Positions 1 through 7,757 are shown, counted from the first letter of the stretch. The stretch is 55,943 bases of DNA from 2-01-FULL-39-10-A sp964565795 (GCA_964565795.1 CAZMGC010000003.1:1-55943), one strand, 5' to 3'. Program-made: numbers and translations. The notes: generated by a model from the sequence alone, not told the origin.

Positions 1-819
1 TTTTCTTTCTTCTTCCTGTAAAAGCCAAAGTTTTCCTACTAAAAGCTTCATCGCATATTCTCTATTTTTTCCCTGGTATCTTTCTGAGTGTGCAGTTACC
101 ACAATGCCAGTTGGCTTATGCTTAAGACGAACAGCAGTGCTAACTTTATTTACATTTTGCCCACCATGACCTCCTGATCTATAAAAATCCCACTCCACAT
201 CTTCCTCTTTTACCGCAATCGCGCCTGCATCTTCAATTTGAGGCACTACTTCGACCAAGGCAAACGAGGTTTGTCTGAGATTATCGGCATTAAAAGGTGA
301 CTGACGAACAAGCCTGTGAACGCCTGCTTCTAGCTTGAGCAAACCATAGGCAAAGTCACCAAGGACAAGAAAAGTTATACTTTTTAATCCAGCCTCTTCC
401 CCAGGTGTCTCATCAATGGTTTCGAGACTAAATCCTTTTAATTCTGCATATCTTGAGTACATCCTATAAAGCATTTGTGTCCAATCCATGGCTTCCACTC
501 CTCCTTGGCCTGCATGAATGGAAATAATTGCTGCAGATTTATCAAAATCTCCCGAAAAATAAAGTAAATGTTCAAGTTCCTCCAAAAGCTCTTCCGCTTC
601 CTCAAGATTTCCAGAATCAATCAAGGTCTTTAGGTTTTTAGCATTCTCGATATCTTTTTGGAGACTAGCCATCTCCTTCATTTTTTTAGTGGCATTTTGA
701 GGATCTTTCCAGAAATCCGGCATCATGGATTCTCCTTCTATATGCTTAAAGGCTATTTCTTTTTCTGAAAGATTTATTTTTTGAAGAACTTTTTCCGCTC
801 TTCCTCTTATTTCATCCAT
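1..819 (-). CDS. prfB: Peptide chain release factor 2, C-terminus cut off by window edge
   Basis: Class I release factor that reads UAA and UGA and triggers peptidyl-tRNA hydrolysis on the ribosome. The 273 codons present run off the left edge; the family is usually about 330-370 residues. Near residue 174 the anticodon-like tripeptide SPF identifies RF2 rather than RF1 (PxT). Near residue 220 the catalytic GGQ sits in SGGHGGQNVNKV. The start ATG at 819 gives MDEIRGRAEK and lies 2 nt after the stop of the upstream gene, so the two are cotranscribed. I see no in-frame UGA or CUUUGA slippery site upstream, so the classical autoregulatory frameshift seems absent. Its presence implies that UGA is a stop codon here. 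Confidence 0.93.
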   Translation of the reverse strand, partial: MDEIRGRAEKVLQKINLSEKEIAFKHIEGESMMPDFWKDPQNATKKMKEMASLQKDIENAKNLKTLIDSGNLEEAEELLEELEHLLYFSGDFDKSAAIISIHAGQGGVEAMDWTQMLYRMYSRYAELKGFSLETIDETPGEEAGLKSITFLVLGDFAYGLLKLEAGVHRLVRQSPFNADNLRQTSFALVEVVPQIEDAGAIAVKEEDVEWDFYRSGGHGGQNVNKVSTAVRLKHKPTGIVVTAHSERYQGKNREYAMKLLVGKLWLLQEEERK

Positions 820-821
820 AT

Positions 822-1253
822 TTAAATTTCTGAGCAGAGTTTCATGCAGGTATTTCTAGCTTCGTTACTTGGTAAATCTTTTAAACCCTCCATATCTCTT
901 AAAACTTTTTGGATTTGTGGAGAAGAAGATGCAACCTCTTCAGGATCTAGCCCCTCAATATTTCTTTTTAACTCCTCAATTTTTGAACCCACTTCATTTA
1001 CTACGTTAAACCGAGGGATCTCTACATCAGGTTTTTTAATTGGAGTTGGCGTTACTTCTACATTTTGACCTAAAACTCCATCACTAGATGGGAAAAAAGT
1101 AGTTTTAATTTCGCGAACTGCAAGAATTGCAACTATTACAAAAAAGGCTGTAATTACTACCCTTTTCTTATCCCACTCTTCGTTAGATTCTTCTTCTTTT
1201 TTTCTAGTCTTTATTGGCTCCTTAACAGACTCTTCTTTTTTTCTAAAAATCAT
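822..1253 (-). CDS. Hypothetical single-pass membrane protein
   Basis: Unrecognised 143-residue protein. It has a highly charged Lys/Glu-rich N-terminal tail (residues 1-30), one hydrophobic segment (about 31-46, VVITAFFVIVAILAV), and then a Pro/Thr linker (TPTPIKKPD). The C-terminal part is predicted helical with two Cys (CMKLC) near the end. The likely topology is N-in with the C-terminal domain outside. It is the first gene of the prfB unit, and its ATG lies 6 nt after the -10 box TAGAAT (1260-1265), predicting a leaderless mRNA. Function unknown; I see no catalytic motif. Confidence 0.75.
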   Translation of the reverse strand: MIFRKKEESVKEPIKTRKKEEESNEEWDKKRVVITAFFVIVAILAVREIKTTFFPSSDGVLGQNVEVTPTPIKKPDVEIPRFNVVNEVGSKIEELKRNIEGLDPEEVASSSPQIQKVLRDMEGLKDLPSNEARNTCMKLCSEI

Positions 1254-1259
1254 AACTCA

Positions 1260-1288
1260 ATTCTAAAGTTTACCAGTCATATTTGCAA
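1260..1288 (-). promoter_or_regulatory. Promoter for 822-1253 and prfB
   Basis: On the minus strand: -35 TTGCAA (1283-1288), 17-nt spacer, -10 TAGAAT (1260-1265), then 6 nt to the ATG at 1253. The predicted +1 coincides with the start codon (leaderless). Confidence 0.65.
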
Positions 1289-1316
1289 ACGTATGGCACT
1301 AATCCAACTTAAATGG

Positions 1317-1322
1317 TAATAT
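1317..1322 (+). promoter_or_regulatory. -10 box for the PfkB gene
   Basis: TAATAT at 1317-1322 is followed by 6 nt and the ATG at 1329, the same leaderless spacing as the divergent promoter. No good -35 was seen. Confidence 0.5.
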
Positions 1323-1328
1323 CATGTT

Positions 1329-2303
1329 ATGAACTCAGTTGATGTAATATGCATAGGCAACGCTACAATTGATGTTTTCGTTCTTCTTAAAAATCTTCAG
1401 AAATTTTCTTACGATAAATTTTCAAATAACATTTCTTTTCCTCTTGGAGAAAAAGTACCATTAGATGAACATAAATTAACTCTTGGGGGAAATGCTGCAA
1501 ATCTATCTGTGGGACTCAAGCGTCTCGGGTTAATTACAGCGCTAGCTGCTGAAATTGGAAGCGACGAATTTTCAGATAAAATTACTAATACTCTTAAACA
1601 TGAAGGCGTGGATCAAACCTACATTAAAAAAGGAGATAGGCAAACACCATATTTCAATATTGTTCTTTCTTATGCTGGCGACAGAACAATACTAGACGAG
1701 AGAACACCAAGCGAGGAAGTTTTAGAGATAGGAACTGTAAATCCTAAGTTTTTTTATCTAACTGGTTTAAATGGTAAATGGGAAATTATTTTCGATGAAG
1801 TGATTTCAAATAACCCAAACTCCTTATTTGCGTTTAACCCCGGGAGCAGACAACTAAATGAGGGGTTTGAAAAAACTTTAGAACTATTACCTAAAACAGA
1901 AATTCTTTTTGTAAATTTAGCAGAAGCTCAAAAAATAATCGGTGATCAAGAAACCGATATAAAGAATTTAATGACAAAGCTTAAGGAAAAGGGACCTAAG
2001 ATTGCAGTAGTAACAGATGGAATAAATGGATCATATGCGATAGATAAGGAGGGCAAAATTTTTCATATTGGCCCGCTTTCAAAAGATAAACCAACTGAAA
2101 GAACAGGAGCTGGTGATTCTTATGCGGGAGGATTTCTTTACGCTATTATTCAAGGAAAAACCATTGAGGAAGCAATGAGATATGGCGCAATAAATTCAGA
2201 CAGCGTTATCAGAAAAGTTGGAGCTCAGGATGGCCTATTAAGAATTGAGGAATTAGAAGAGATTTCAAATAAAAATGAAGAATTCAAACCAACCCAAATA
2301 TGA
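1329..2303 (+). CDS. PfkB/ribokinase-family sugar kinase
   Basis: ATP-dependent kinase of the PfkB fold, 324 residues, normal family length. Motif 1 is GGNAAN at residues 53-58 and motif 2 is TGAGDSYAGG near residue 260, whose Asp is the catalytic base. The substrate cannot be read from sequence: ribokinase, fructokinase, nucleoside kinase or a PfkB-type 6-phosphofructokinase are all possible. The next gene is fructose-bisphosphate aldolase, whose ATG overlaps this stop by 4 nt (ATGA), then RpiB. That context suggests a sugar-phosphate role in glycolysis or pentose metabolism. CPR genomes often lack classical PfkA, so this gene is a candidate replacement (inference). Confidence 0.88.
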   Translation: MNSVDVICIGNATIDVFVLLKNLQKFSYDKFSNNISFPLGEKVPLDEHKLTLGGNAANLSVGLKRLGLITALAAEIGSDEFSDKITNTLKHEGVDQTYIKKGDRQTPYFNIVLSYAGDRTILDERTPSEEVLEIGTVNPKFFYLTGLNGKWEIIFDEVISNNPNSLFAFNPGSRQLNEGFEKTLELLPKTEILFVNLAEAQKIIGDQETDIKNLMTKLKEKGPKIAVVTDGINGSYAIDKEGKIFHIGPLSKDKPTERTGAGDSYAGGFLYAIIQGKTIEEAMRYGAINSDSVIRKVGAQDGLLRIEELEEISNKNEEFKPTQI

Positions 2304-3052
2304 CAGATATAAGTAAAATTACAAAAAACGGAAAAGCACTTTTCCTCGCATATGATCAAGGGATGGAACATGGCCCTGTTGACTTTGATGATGAAAATGC
2401 AGATCCGCAAAATATAATCGATATTGGATTAAAAGGTGGATTTACGGGAATTATTTTTCAGAAAGGTGTCGCTGAACAGTATTATAAAAAAGAATATGAA
2501 TCCACGATTCCTCTTATTATCAAACTAAATGGAAAAACAAACTTAAATGATGACCCTGATCCTTACTCACCACAAATTTGTACAGTTGAAGAAGCGCTAA
2601 GTATTGGAGCCTCAGCTGTTGGGTATACGATTTATGTTGGAAGTCGCCATGAATCAAAAATGTTTAAAGAATTCAGCAAAATTGAACAAGAGGCGCATAA
2701 ATCCAACATCCCTTTCGTTGGATGGATGTACATAAAGGGAAGCGGTGCAGAAGGAAAAGATATAAAAGAACTTACTGCTTATGCAGCTCGTCTTGGACTT
2801 GAAATGGGAGCTGACATAATAAAAATAAAATATCCAGGGGATGAAAAAAGCTTAAGATGGGCAGTTGATAATGCCGGAAAAACTGGAGTCGTTATATCAG
2901 GAGGAGCTAAAGAAGATGAGACGAGCTTTTTAGAAACAGTTCAAACCGCAATGAATGCAGGGTGTATCGGGATGGCAGTTGGAAGAAATATTTGGCAATC
3001 TGATAATCCCCATGAAATAACAAGAAAGGTTAGGGAAATAATATGGCCATAA
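2300..3052 (+). CDS. fbaB: Fructose-bisphosphate aldolase class I (archaeal/DhnA type)
   Basis: Reversibly cleaves fructose-1,6-bisphosphate into DHAP and glyceraldehyde-3-phosphate through a Schiff base. The protein has 250 residues, typical for the archaeal-type DeoC/FbaB family rather than the longer class I or zinc class II enzymes. Seen: LAYDQGMEHGP at residues 12-22, a conserved family opening; IIKIKYPGD near residues 172-180 carrying the expected Schiff-base lysine; and the phosphate-binding VVISGGA and GMAVGRNIWQ. Translationally coupled to the upstream PfkB kinase (4-nt overlap) and to the downstream rpiB (10-nt overlap). Consistent with CPR glycolysis. Confidence 0.9.
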   Translation: MTDISKITKNGKALFLAYDQGMEHGPVDFDDENADPQNIIDIGLKGGFTGIIFQKGVAEQYYKKEYESTIPLIIKLNGKTNLNDDPDPYSPQICTVEEALSIGASAVGYTIYVGSRHESKMFKEFSKIEQEAHKSNIPFVGWMYIKGSGAEGKDIKELTAYAARLGLEMGADIIKIKYPGDEKSLRWAVDNAGKTGVVISGGAKEDETSFLETVQTAMNAGCIGMAVGRNIWQSDNPHEITRKVREIIWP

Positions 3053-3546
3053 AAGTTTATTTAGCAACTGATCATGCAGGTCTTGATATAAAAAATAAAA
3101 TGATCGATTACTTAAAAGAATTAGGATATGATGCCCAAGATTGTGGAGCTTTTACATATGACAAAAATGATGACTATCCTGATTTAATTTCAGAAGCTGC
3201 TAAAAAGGTATCAGAAAATCCAGAAAGCTTTGGTATAGTTTTTGGAGGATCAGGGCAAGGAGAGCAAATTGTTGCTAATAAATTTAAAAACGTGAGGTGT
3301 GCGCTGTTTTACTCTCCAGCTCTTCCAGCTCAGGCGATCGACATAAATGGAAACGAAAGTCACGACGAATATGAAATGCTAAGGCTAACTCGCGCTCATA
3401 ATAATTCAAATATGCTTTCTTTGGGAATTAGATTTTTAACAGAAGAACAAATTAAGAATGCAGTTAAAACATTTCTCGAAAGTCCTTTCCCCGGAGACGA
3501 GAGACACAAAAGAAGAGTTGAAAAGATTAAAGATTTAGAATCTTAA
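3043..3546 (+). CDS. rpiB: Ribose-5-phosphate isomerase B (RpiB/LacAB family)
   Basis: Interconverts ribose-5-phosphate and ribulose-5-phosphate in the non-oxidative pentose phosphate pathway. 167 residues. Asp10-His11 (ATDHAG) is the usual sugar-binding start. The loop reads GGSGQGEQ with Glu74 where E. coli RpiB has its catalytic Cys region. This is the variant known from mycobacterial RpiB, which uses a glutamate base. Last of a three-gene overlapping unit. It ends convergent to gap with a shared TTAA, a 4-bp overlap of the two stop codons. The pathway fits the downstream transketolase. Confidence 0.9.
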   Translation: MAIKVYLATDHAGLDIKNKMIDYLKELGYDAQDCGAFTYDKNDDYPDLISEAAKKVSENPESFGIVFGGSGQGEQIVANKFKNVRCALFYSPALPAQAIDINGNESHDEYEMLRLTRAHNNSNMLSLGIRFLTEEQIKNAVKTFLESPFPGDERHKRRVEKIKDLES

Positions 3547-4583
3547 GAATTTCCTACCATTATAACCTCTTCAATCAAGCGGTTAGCATAACCATATTCG
3601 TTGTCATACCAAGCAATTACTTTAACCATATTTCCTCCTACGACCTGTGTAAGACTAAGATCTACAATCGCAGAATGAGAATTTCCAACTATATCAGAAG
3701 AAACAATGGGCTCTTCTGTAGCTTCTAAAATTCCCTTAAAATTATTTTTCTTTACTGCTGTTTTAAACGCATTATTTACTTCTTCAACTGTTACATCTTT
3801 TTTAAGTACAAACGTAAAATCTGAAAGTGACCCAACGGGAACTGGAACACGAATGGCCAAACCATTAAAAATGCCATCAAGTTCTGGAAGTGCTTTTGCC
3901 GCAGCTTTTGTGGCCCCTGTACTCGTTGGGACAATATTTTCTGCTGCTGCTCGCGCTCTGCGATAATCCTCATGTCCTCCATCTTGCAAACGCTGATCCT
4001 GAGTATAACCATGAATCGTTGTCATCATGGCTTTTTCAATTCCAAATTCATCAGAAAGAACTTTAGCAACTGGAGTAATACAATTTGTCGTACAGGACGC
4101 GTTACTTATTATATTTGAGCCTGAATAATCTGAGTCATTGACTGAAAAAACATAAGTTTCTATGTTTCCACCTTTTGCAGGAGCTGAAAGTACTACATTT
4201 TTTGCACCCGCTTTTATATGGAGATTTAAGTCTTCTAGGCTCGTAAAATGACCCGTGGACTCAATAACTACATCTATTTTCAAATCTTCCCAGGGAAGAA
4301 GCGATGGATCTTTCTGGGAATAAACAAAAGTCTTTCTTCTTTTATTAATTACAATTCTACCTAGTAAATCTTTCTTAGATTCTTTTGTTGGTTCAATTGT
4401 GACTTCATCTTTTAACTTTCCATAAACAGAATCATATTTTAGTAAATACATCCAGCCTTTTAGATCAGTGGATCTCCCTGCATTTATCGCGACGACTTCT
4501 ATCTTACTTTTATATTTCTCAAGAATTACTCTGTGAGCAATTCTTCCAATTCTTCCGTATCCATTTATCGCGACTCTTATCAT
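3543..4583 (-). CDS. gap: Glyceraldehyde-3-phosphate dehydrogenase, type I
   Basis: Phosphorylating GAPDH, 346 residues, full length. The Rossmann motif INGYGRIGR is at residues 6-14. The catalytic Cys164 sits in SNASCTTNC and the base His191 in TTIHGYTQ; NEYGYANRL lies near the C-terminus. At the position of the NAD-specifying Asp (usually VAIND) the sequence is VAINAG, so Asp is replaced by Ala. NADP or dual cofactor use is possible. The gene follows the transketolase ORF by 4 nt on the same strand and completes a lower-glycolysis/pentose set. Its stop overlaps that of rpiB by 4 bp. Confidence 0.95.
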   Translation of the reverse strand: MIRVAINGYGRIGRIAHRVILEKYKSKIEVVAINAGRSTDLKGWMYLLKYDSVYGKLKDEVTIEPTKESKKDLLGRIVINKRRKTFVYSQKDPSLLPWEDLKIDVVIESTGHFTSLEDLNLHIKAGAKNVVLSAPAKGGNIETYVFSVNDSDYSGSNIISNASCTTNCITPVAKVLSDEFGIEKAMMTTIHGYTQDQRLQDGGHEDYRRARAAAENIVPTSTGATKAAAKALPELDGIFNGLAIRVPVPVGSLSDFTFVLKKDVTVEEVNNAFKTAVKKNNFKGILEATEEPIVSSDIVGNSHSAIVDLSLTQVVGGNMVKVIAWYDNEYGYANRLIEEVIMVGNS

Positions 4584-4587
4584 AATT

Positions 4588-6111
4588 CTATCTTAACAAT
4601 TCGTGCACTTTTTCTACAATTGCTTTCGCATCAATTTGCTCAAACGCTAAAAGCTCGGACGGTGTTCCACTCCTTGGCATCTTGGTAACAGCCAAGCTAT
4701 GGACTGGAACTCCTGAATCCATCAAACAAGAGCGAACAGCCTCTACGATTCCTCCCTCAGGCCTATGATCTTCGACAACGAGAATTAAACCCGTTTCATC
4801 AGCCGCTCTTTCTAGCGTCGCAGAATCTATAGGCTTAACAGAATACAGATCGATAACTCTTATGTTTATTCCCTGCTTTATGAGCTCATCATAAGCTTTA
4901 AGTGCTTCATGAAGAGTAACTCCTGCACCGACTACTGTTACCTTGTCCTTTGAAGAACTCTTCAAGGTTTTACTCCCACCAATTTCAAAATTTTCCTTCT
5001 CGTGATAAATAATAGGCGTATCCATTCTGGTAGTTCTAAGGTAAACAATTCCCCTGTGATCTGCAGCCAATGCTGTCAGTTTTTGCGTAGAGACACCGTC
5101 AGATGGATATAAAACTATACTATCGTTCAAAGATCTAAACATTGAGATATCTTCAATAGCCATTTGTGATGCCCCGTCTTCTCCAATTGAAACCCCCGCG
5201 TGACTTCCCACAAATTTTATATTTGCTTTAGCGTTCACGGCCATTCTTATCTGATCATGTGCTCTACTCCAGAATGCTGCAAACGTTGAAATAAATGGAA
5301 TTTTTTCCCGAGTTGATAAGCCTACTGCAACTGATGCCATATTCTGCTCAGCTATAAACATCTCAAAAAATTTGTCAGGGTTTTTATCACCAAAAATTTC
5401 TGAATAAGTTGAATTTGAAGTTTCTCCGTCAAGAACCACTAGGGAAGGGTGGGAGAATAATAAGGAGAGAAGAGCTTGGCCATAAGCTTTTCTTGTAGCA
5501 ATTTTATCTCCAATATTATATTCTGCGACGTGGGAACTATTCCGGGAAGACTGTCTTTTTTCATCCAATTTATAAACAGGCTTCAGTATAACTCCGCGAA
5601 TTGATTTATCTATTTCACCTAAGTCTTTTACATGTTCCCCCATCTCATCGTAGGGGAGAGCTTTTCCGTGAAAACCTTCTTTATTTTCTACTTTTTTAAT
5701 ACCTTTTCCTTTAATGGTTTTCGCAATAATCATCACGGGTAAATTGTGCGAATCAAGTGCCCTTGAATAAGCATGTGAAATTTCCTCCAGATTGTGCCCG
5801 TCAATTACTATAGTCTCCCAACCGAATGCAGAAATCCTTTTCTGATATTCCTTAACATCCCACCCCACCATTGTCTCTGTACTCTGTCCCAGTCGATTTA
5901 CATCAATAATTCCTATTAAATTATTTAATTTATAATAGCTTGCGAGCTGAATTGCCTCCCAAATTTGCCCTTCTGCCATTTCGCTATCTCCCATCAGAAC
6001 AAAAGTTTTATAATCTAACTTATCCATTTTTGCAGCTAGAGCGATCCCAAGCCCTACTGACAAACCTTGACCAAGCGAACCCGTTGGGGCCTCCGTATAT
6101 TTAAATTCCAT
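4588..6111 (-). CDS. tkt: Transketolase, main fragment after frame break
   Basis: ThDP enzyme that transfers two-carbon units between sugar phosphates. This 507-residue frame carries the rest of the pyrimidine-binding N-domain (EAPTGSLGQGLSVG; GDSEMAEGQIWEA, the ThDP/Mg motif), the middle domain with the catalytic Glu region (FIAEQNMASVAVG) and the C-terminal domain. The ATG at 6111 is internal to the conserved GHPTMEFKYTE run, which is already open upstream in this frame. The true N-terminus lies in the other frame (6054-6407). So this is one gene broken by an indel around 6118-6125, not a natural split transketolase, where the break falls between the N- and C-domains. Confidence 0.85.
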   Translation of the reverse strand: MEFKYTEAPTGSLGQGLSVGLGIALAAKMDKLDYKTFVLMGDSEMAEGQIWEAIQLASYYKLNNLIGIIDVNRLGQSTETMVGWDVKEYQKRISAFGWETIVIDGHNLEEISHAYSRALDSHNLPVMIIAKTIKGKGIKKVENKEGFHGKALPYDEMGEHVKDLGEIDKSIRGVILKPVYKLDEKRQSSRNSSHVAEYNIGDKIATRKAYGQALLSLLFSHPSLVVLDGETSNSTYSEIFGDKNPDKFFEMFIAEQNMASVAVGLSTREKIPFISTFAAFWSRAHDQIRMAVNAKANIKFVGSHAGVSIGEDGASQMAIEDISMFRSLNDSIVLYPSDGVSTQKLTALAADHRGIVYLRTTRMDTPIIYHEKENFEIGGSKTLKSSSKDKVTVVGAGVTLHEALKAYDELIKQGINIRVIDLYSVKPIDSATLERAADETGLILVVEDHRPEGGIVEAVRSCLMDSGVPVHSLAVTKMPRSGTPSELLAFEQIDAKAIVEKVHELLR

Positions 6112-6407
6112 GGTAGGATGACCCTTCCAAATTTTCTATAAGTTAAAAGATCGCTTTCAGGAATCCCTCCGGCCGCAGCCCAAAGAGAGTAAAAAAGACT
6201 TGATGCATGTCCTTTTGAGAAAATTACCCTATCATTTTGGGGAAGATCAGGATTCTTAATGTCATATTTTAAAAATCCTCCAAAAAAAAGAACTGTCATT
6301 AGATCAGCTGCGGAAAGAGAAGAAGTCAAATGCCCTGAACCAGCAGTGGAAGTAGTAAGTAAACTATAATATCTGACTAATCGAGCTAACTTTTCCAAAT
6401 CTTCCAT
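6054..6407 (-). CDS. tkt: Transketolase N-terminal fragment, frame-broken
   Basis: First about 98 residues of transketolase: TTSTAGSGHLTSSLSAAD and FSKGHASSLFYSLWAA are classical N-terminal ThDP-pocket motifs. After TYRKFG the frame runs into unrelated residues (RVILPWNLN) and stops. The -1 frame at the same place reads GHPTMEFKYTEAPTG, the expected continuation. A GGG at 6120-6124 (minus strand) that would be GGGG restores the frame, but leaves about 3-4 residues fewer than the usual S-x-L-x-GHP spacing. A deletion of about 10 nt is therefore also plausible. The start ATG at 6407 is leaderless (TATTCT, 6 nt upstream). Confidence 0.8.
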   Translation of the reverse strand: MEDLEKLARLVRYYSLLTTSTAGSGHLTSSLSAADLMTVLFFGGFLKYDIKNPDLPQNDRVIFSKGHASSLFYSLWAAAGGIPESDLLTYRKFGRVILPWNLNIRRPQRVRLVKVCQ

Positions 6408-6413
6408 ATCATT

Positions 6414-6419
6414 AGAATA
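6414..6419 (-). promoter_or_regulatory. -10 box for transketolase
   Basis: Minus-strand TATTCT, 6 nt before the ATG at 6407. A weak -35 TTCCAA lies at 6437-6442 with a 17-nt spacer. Divergent from the uppP promoter. Confidence 0.5.
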
Positions 6420-6454
6420 CAGGATCTTTTAATTTATTGGAAGTAATTCTCTGA

Positions 6455-6460
6455 TATAAT
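6455..6460 (+). promoter_or_regulatory. -10 box for uppP
   Basis: TATAAT followed by 7 nt and ATG 6468. This predicts a leaderless transcript and favours ATG 6468 over TTG 6465 as the start. Confidence 0.55.
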
Positions 6461-6467
6461 TTTTTTG

Positions 6468-7241
6468 ATGGATCTAATTCAAACTTTAATTCTTTCTTTC
6501 GTAGAAGGTGTGACAGAATTTTTACCTATCTCTTCTACTGGACATCTTGTGCTCGCCTCTCATATTTTAGGCATAAAACAAACTGAATTTGTAAAAAGTT
6601 TTGAAATAATCATTCAACTCGGCGCAATTCTTTCAATCGTTTTTCTATACTTCAAAACATTATTAAATACCAAAATTTGGCCAAAAATTTTCGTGGCATT
6701 TCTTCCAAGCGCAGTAGTAGGTCTTATTTTTTATAAAATTATTAAAGAATATCTAATTGGAAATAGCTTAATTACAGTTATCGCATTACTGATTGGAGGA
6801 ATAGCATTTATACTCGTGGAATACTTCAATAAAGAAAAACAAACAAATCAAGTTTCAAAAATCGAACAGATAAGTTTTAAAAATGCGCTAATAATTGGTC
6901 TTTTTCAGTCAATCTCTGTAATTCCAGGCGTATCCCGCGCTGGATCTACTATTTTAGGAGCACTTCTACTTAAAACAAATAGAAAAACTGCTGCAGAATT
7001 TTCTTTCATTCTGGCAGTTCCGACCATGATAGCTGCGACAGGTTTAGATATATTTCAAACAAAATTAAATTTCTCACCAAATGAATTATTTTTATTAGGA
7101 ATTGGCTTCATAAGCTCATTTATATTTGCGGGAATATCGGTGAAATTATTAGTTAAATATTTAAGCAACCATAACTTCATAGCATTTGGAATATATAGAA
7201 TTGTACTCGCAATCGCCTTTTGGTTTATTTATTTACGGTGA
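6468..7241 (+). CDS. uppP: Undecaprenyl-diphosphatase UppP/BacA
   Basis: Integral membrane phosphatase that recycles undecaprenyl diphosphate to the monophosphate carrier for peptidoglycan and surface-glycan synthesis. 257 residues, usual length, with about seven or eight hydrophobic segments. The two family signatures are present: EGVTEFLPISSTGHL near residues 14-28, and IPGVSRAGSTILGALL near residues 152-167. Divergent from transketolase. The stop overlaps the GTG start of the following alkyltransferase (GTGA). A carrier-lipid enzyme fits the many glycosyltransferases in this window. Confidence 0.95.
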   Translation: MDLIQTLILSFVEGVTEFLPISSTGHLVLASHILGIKQTEFVKSFEIIIQLGAILSIVFLYFKTLLNTKIWPKIFVAFLPSAVVGLIFYKIIKEYLIGNSLITVIALLIGGIAFILVEYFNKEKQTNQVSKIEQISFKNALIIGLFQSISVIPGVSRAGSTILGALLLKTNRKTAAEFSFILAVPTMIAATGLDIFQTKLNFSPNELFLLGIGFISSFIFAGISVKLLVKYLSNHNFIAFGIYRIVLAIAFWFIYLR

Positions 7242-7555
7242 ATACATTCGATAAAGTTTATAGAGCAGTCGAGCAAATCCCTAGAGGAAAAGTAACCACT
7301 TATGGAGAAATTGCCAGACATATAGGGATTTCAAACCCAAGAGTCGTGGGATTTGCTCTTCATGTTAATAAAGACCCAGATAATATTCCTTGTCATAGAG
7401 TTGTAAACAAACATGGCGAATTAGCTCCGGGATATGCTTTTGGAGGACTAGATGTGCAACGTCAGCTTTTGGAGCAAGAGGGTGTAAGTTTTGAAAAATC
7501 CAGAGTCAAACTAGATCTATCTGGTTTTTCCTTTACCCCGCATCACAAAAATTAA
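7238..7555 (+). CDS. ogt: Methylated-DNA-protein cysteine methyltransferase, C-domain only
   Basis: Small Ogt/MGMT-type protein that removes alkyl groups from O6-alkylguanine in a suicide transfer. About 105 residues, only the helix-turn-helix and active-site domain. PRGKVTTYGEIA is the DNA-binding opening and NIPCHRVVNKHGELA holds the acceptor Cys (residue 52). The Cys separates it from alkyltransferase-like proteins that carry Trp there. I choose GTG 7238, which overlaps the uppP stop (GTGA) and begins with VNTFDKVYRA as in homologues. An upstream ATG at 7220 is in frame but lies inside uppP. Confidence 0.85.
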   Translation: MNTFDKVYRAVEQIPRGKVTTYGEIARHIGISNPRVVGFALHVNKDPDNIPCHRVVNKHGELAPGYAFGGLDVQRQLLEQEGVSFEKSRVKLDLSGFSFTPHHKN

Positions 7556-7582
7556 CTCGTCAAAGTGTGATTGTGGGGTTTT
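7535..7582 (+). terminator. Intrinsic terminator after ogt
   Basis: An imperfect hairpin pairs ACCCCGCATCACA (7535-7547) with TGTGATTGTGGGGT (7566-7579) and is followed by TTTT. It overlaps the ogt stop. It separates ogt from the convergent small gene and may serve both strands. Confidence 0.6.
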
Positions 7583-7748
7583 ACTTAGCAAATTGGATTC
7601 TGGGAAGCTCTATTCTCTTCCCTATCGAACTTTTTTGAATCACGAGTATTCCACTATAAATGAATGAGGCAATTAAAAGAAAAACTGCTGCAGTAACGCA
7701 AAGAACAAACCATGTGAATGCAGTAAGGATTTCGAATAAACTCTTCAT
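7581..7748 (-). CDS. Small membrane protein of 55 residues
   Basis: Unrecognised protein, start MKSLFEILTAF, with one long or two short hydrophobic segments (about residues 9-42) and a basic C-terminal tail (IGKRIELPRIQFAK). Small ORFs of this size are often spurious. This one has a near-consensus promoter immediately upstream (TTGACT-17-TATAAT) whose predicted +1 lies 2-4 nt before the ATG at 7748. It ends right at the terminator shared with ogt. That supports a real, short, monocistronic gene. An in-frame ATG at 7766 lies upstream of the promoter start and is rejected. Confidence 0.6.
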   Translation of the reverse strand: MKSLFEILTAFTWFVLCVTAAVFLLIASFIYSGILVIQKSSIGKRIELPRIQFAK

Positions 7749-7757
7749 AGGCACAGG

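Noticed and set aside
6100..6130. Programmed -1 frameshift in transketolase
   Set aside because: The sequence around the switch (TTTGGAAGGGTC) does not form a X-XXY-YYZ slippery heptamer in the zero frame, and no downstream stimulatory hairpin is evident. An indel is the simpler explanation.
4588..6407. Natural two-subunit (split) transketolase
   Set aside because: Split enzymes break between the N- and C-halves. Here the break is inside the first domain, the pieces overlap out of frame, and a conserved motif runs upstream of the second ATG.
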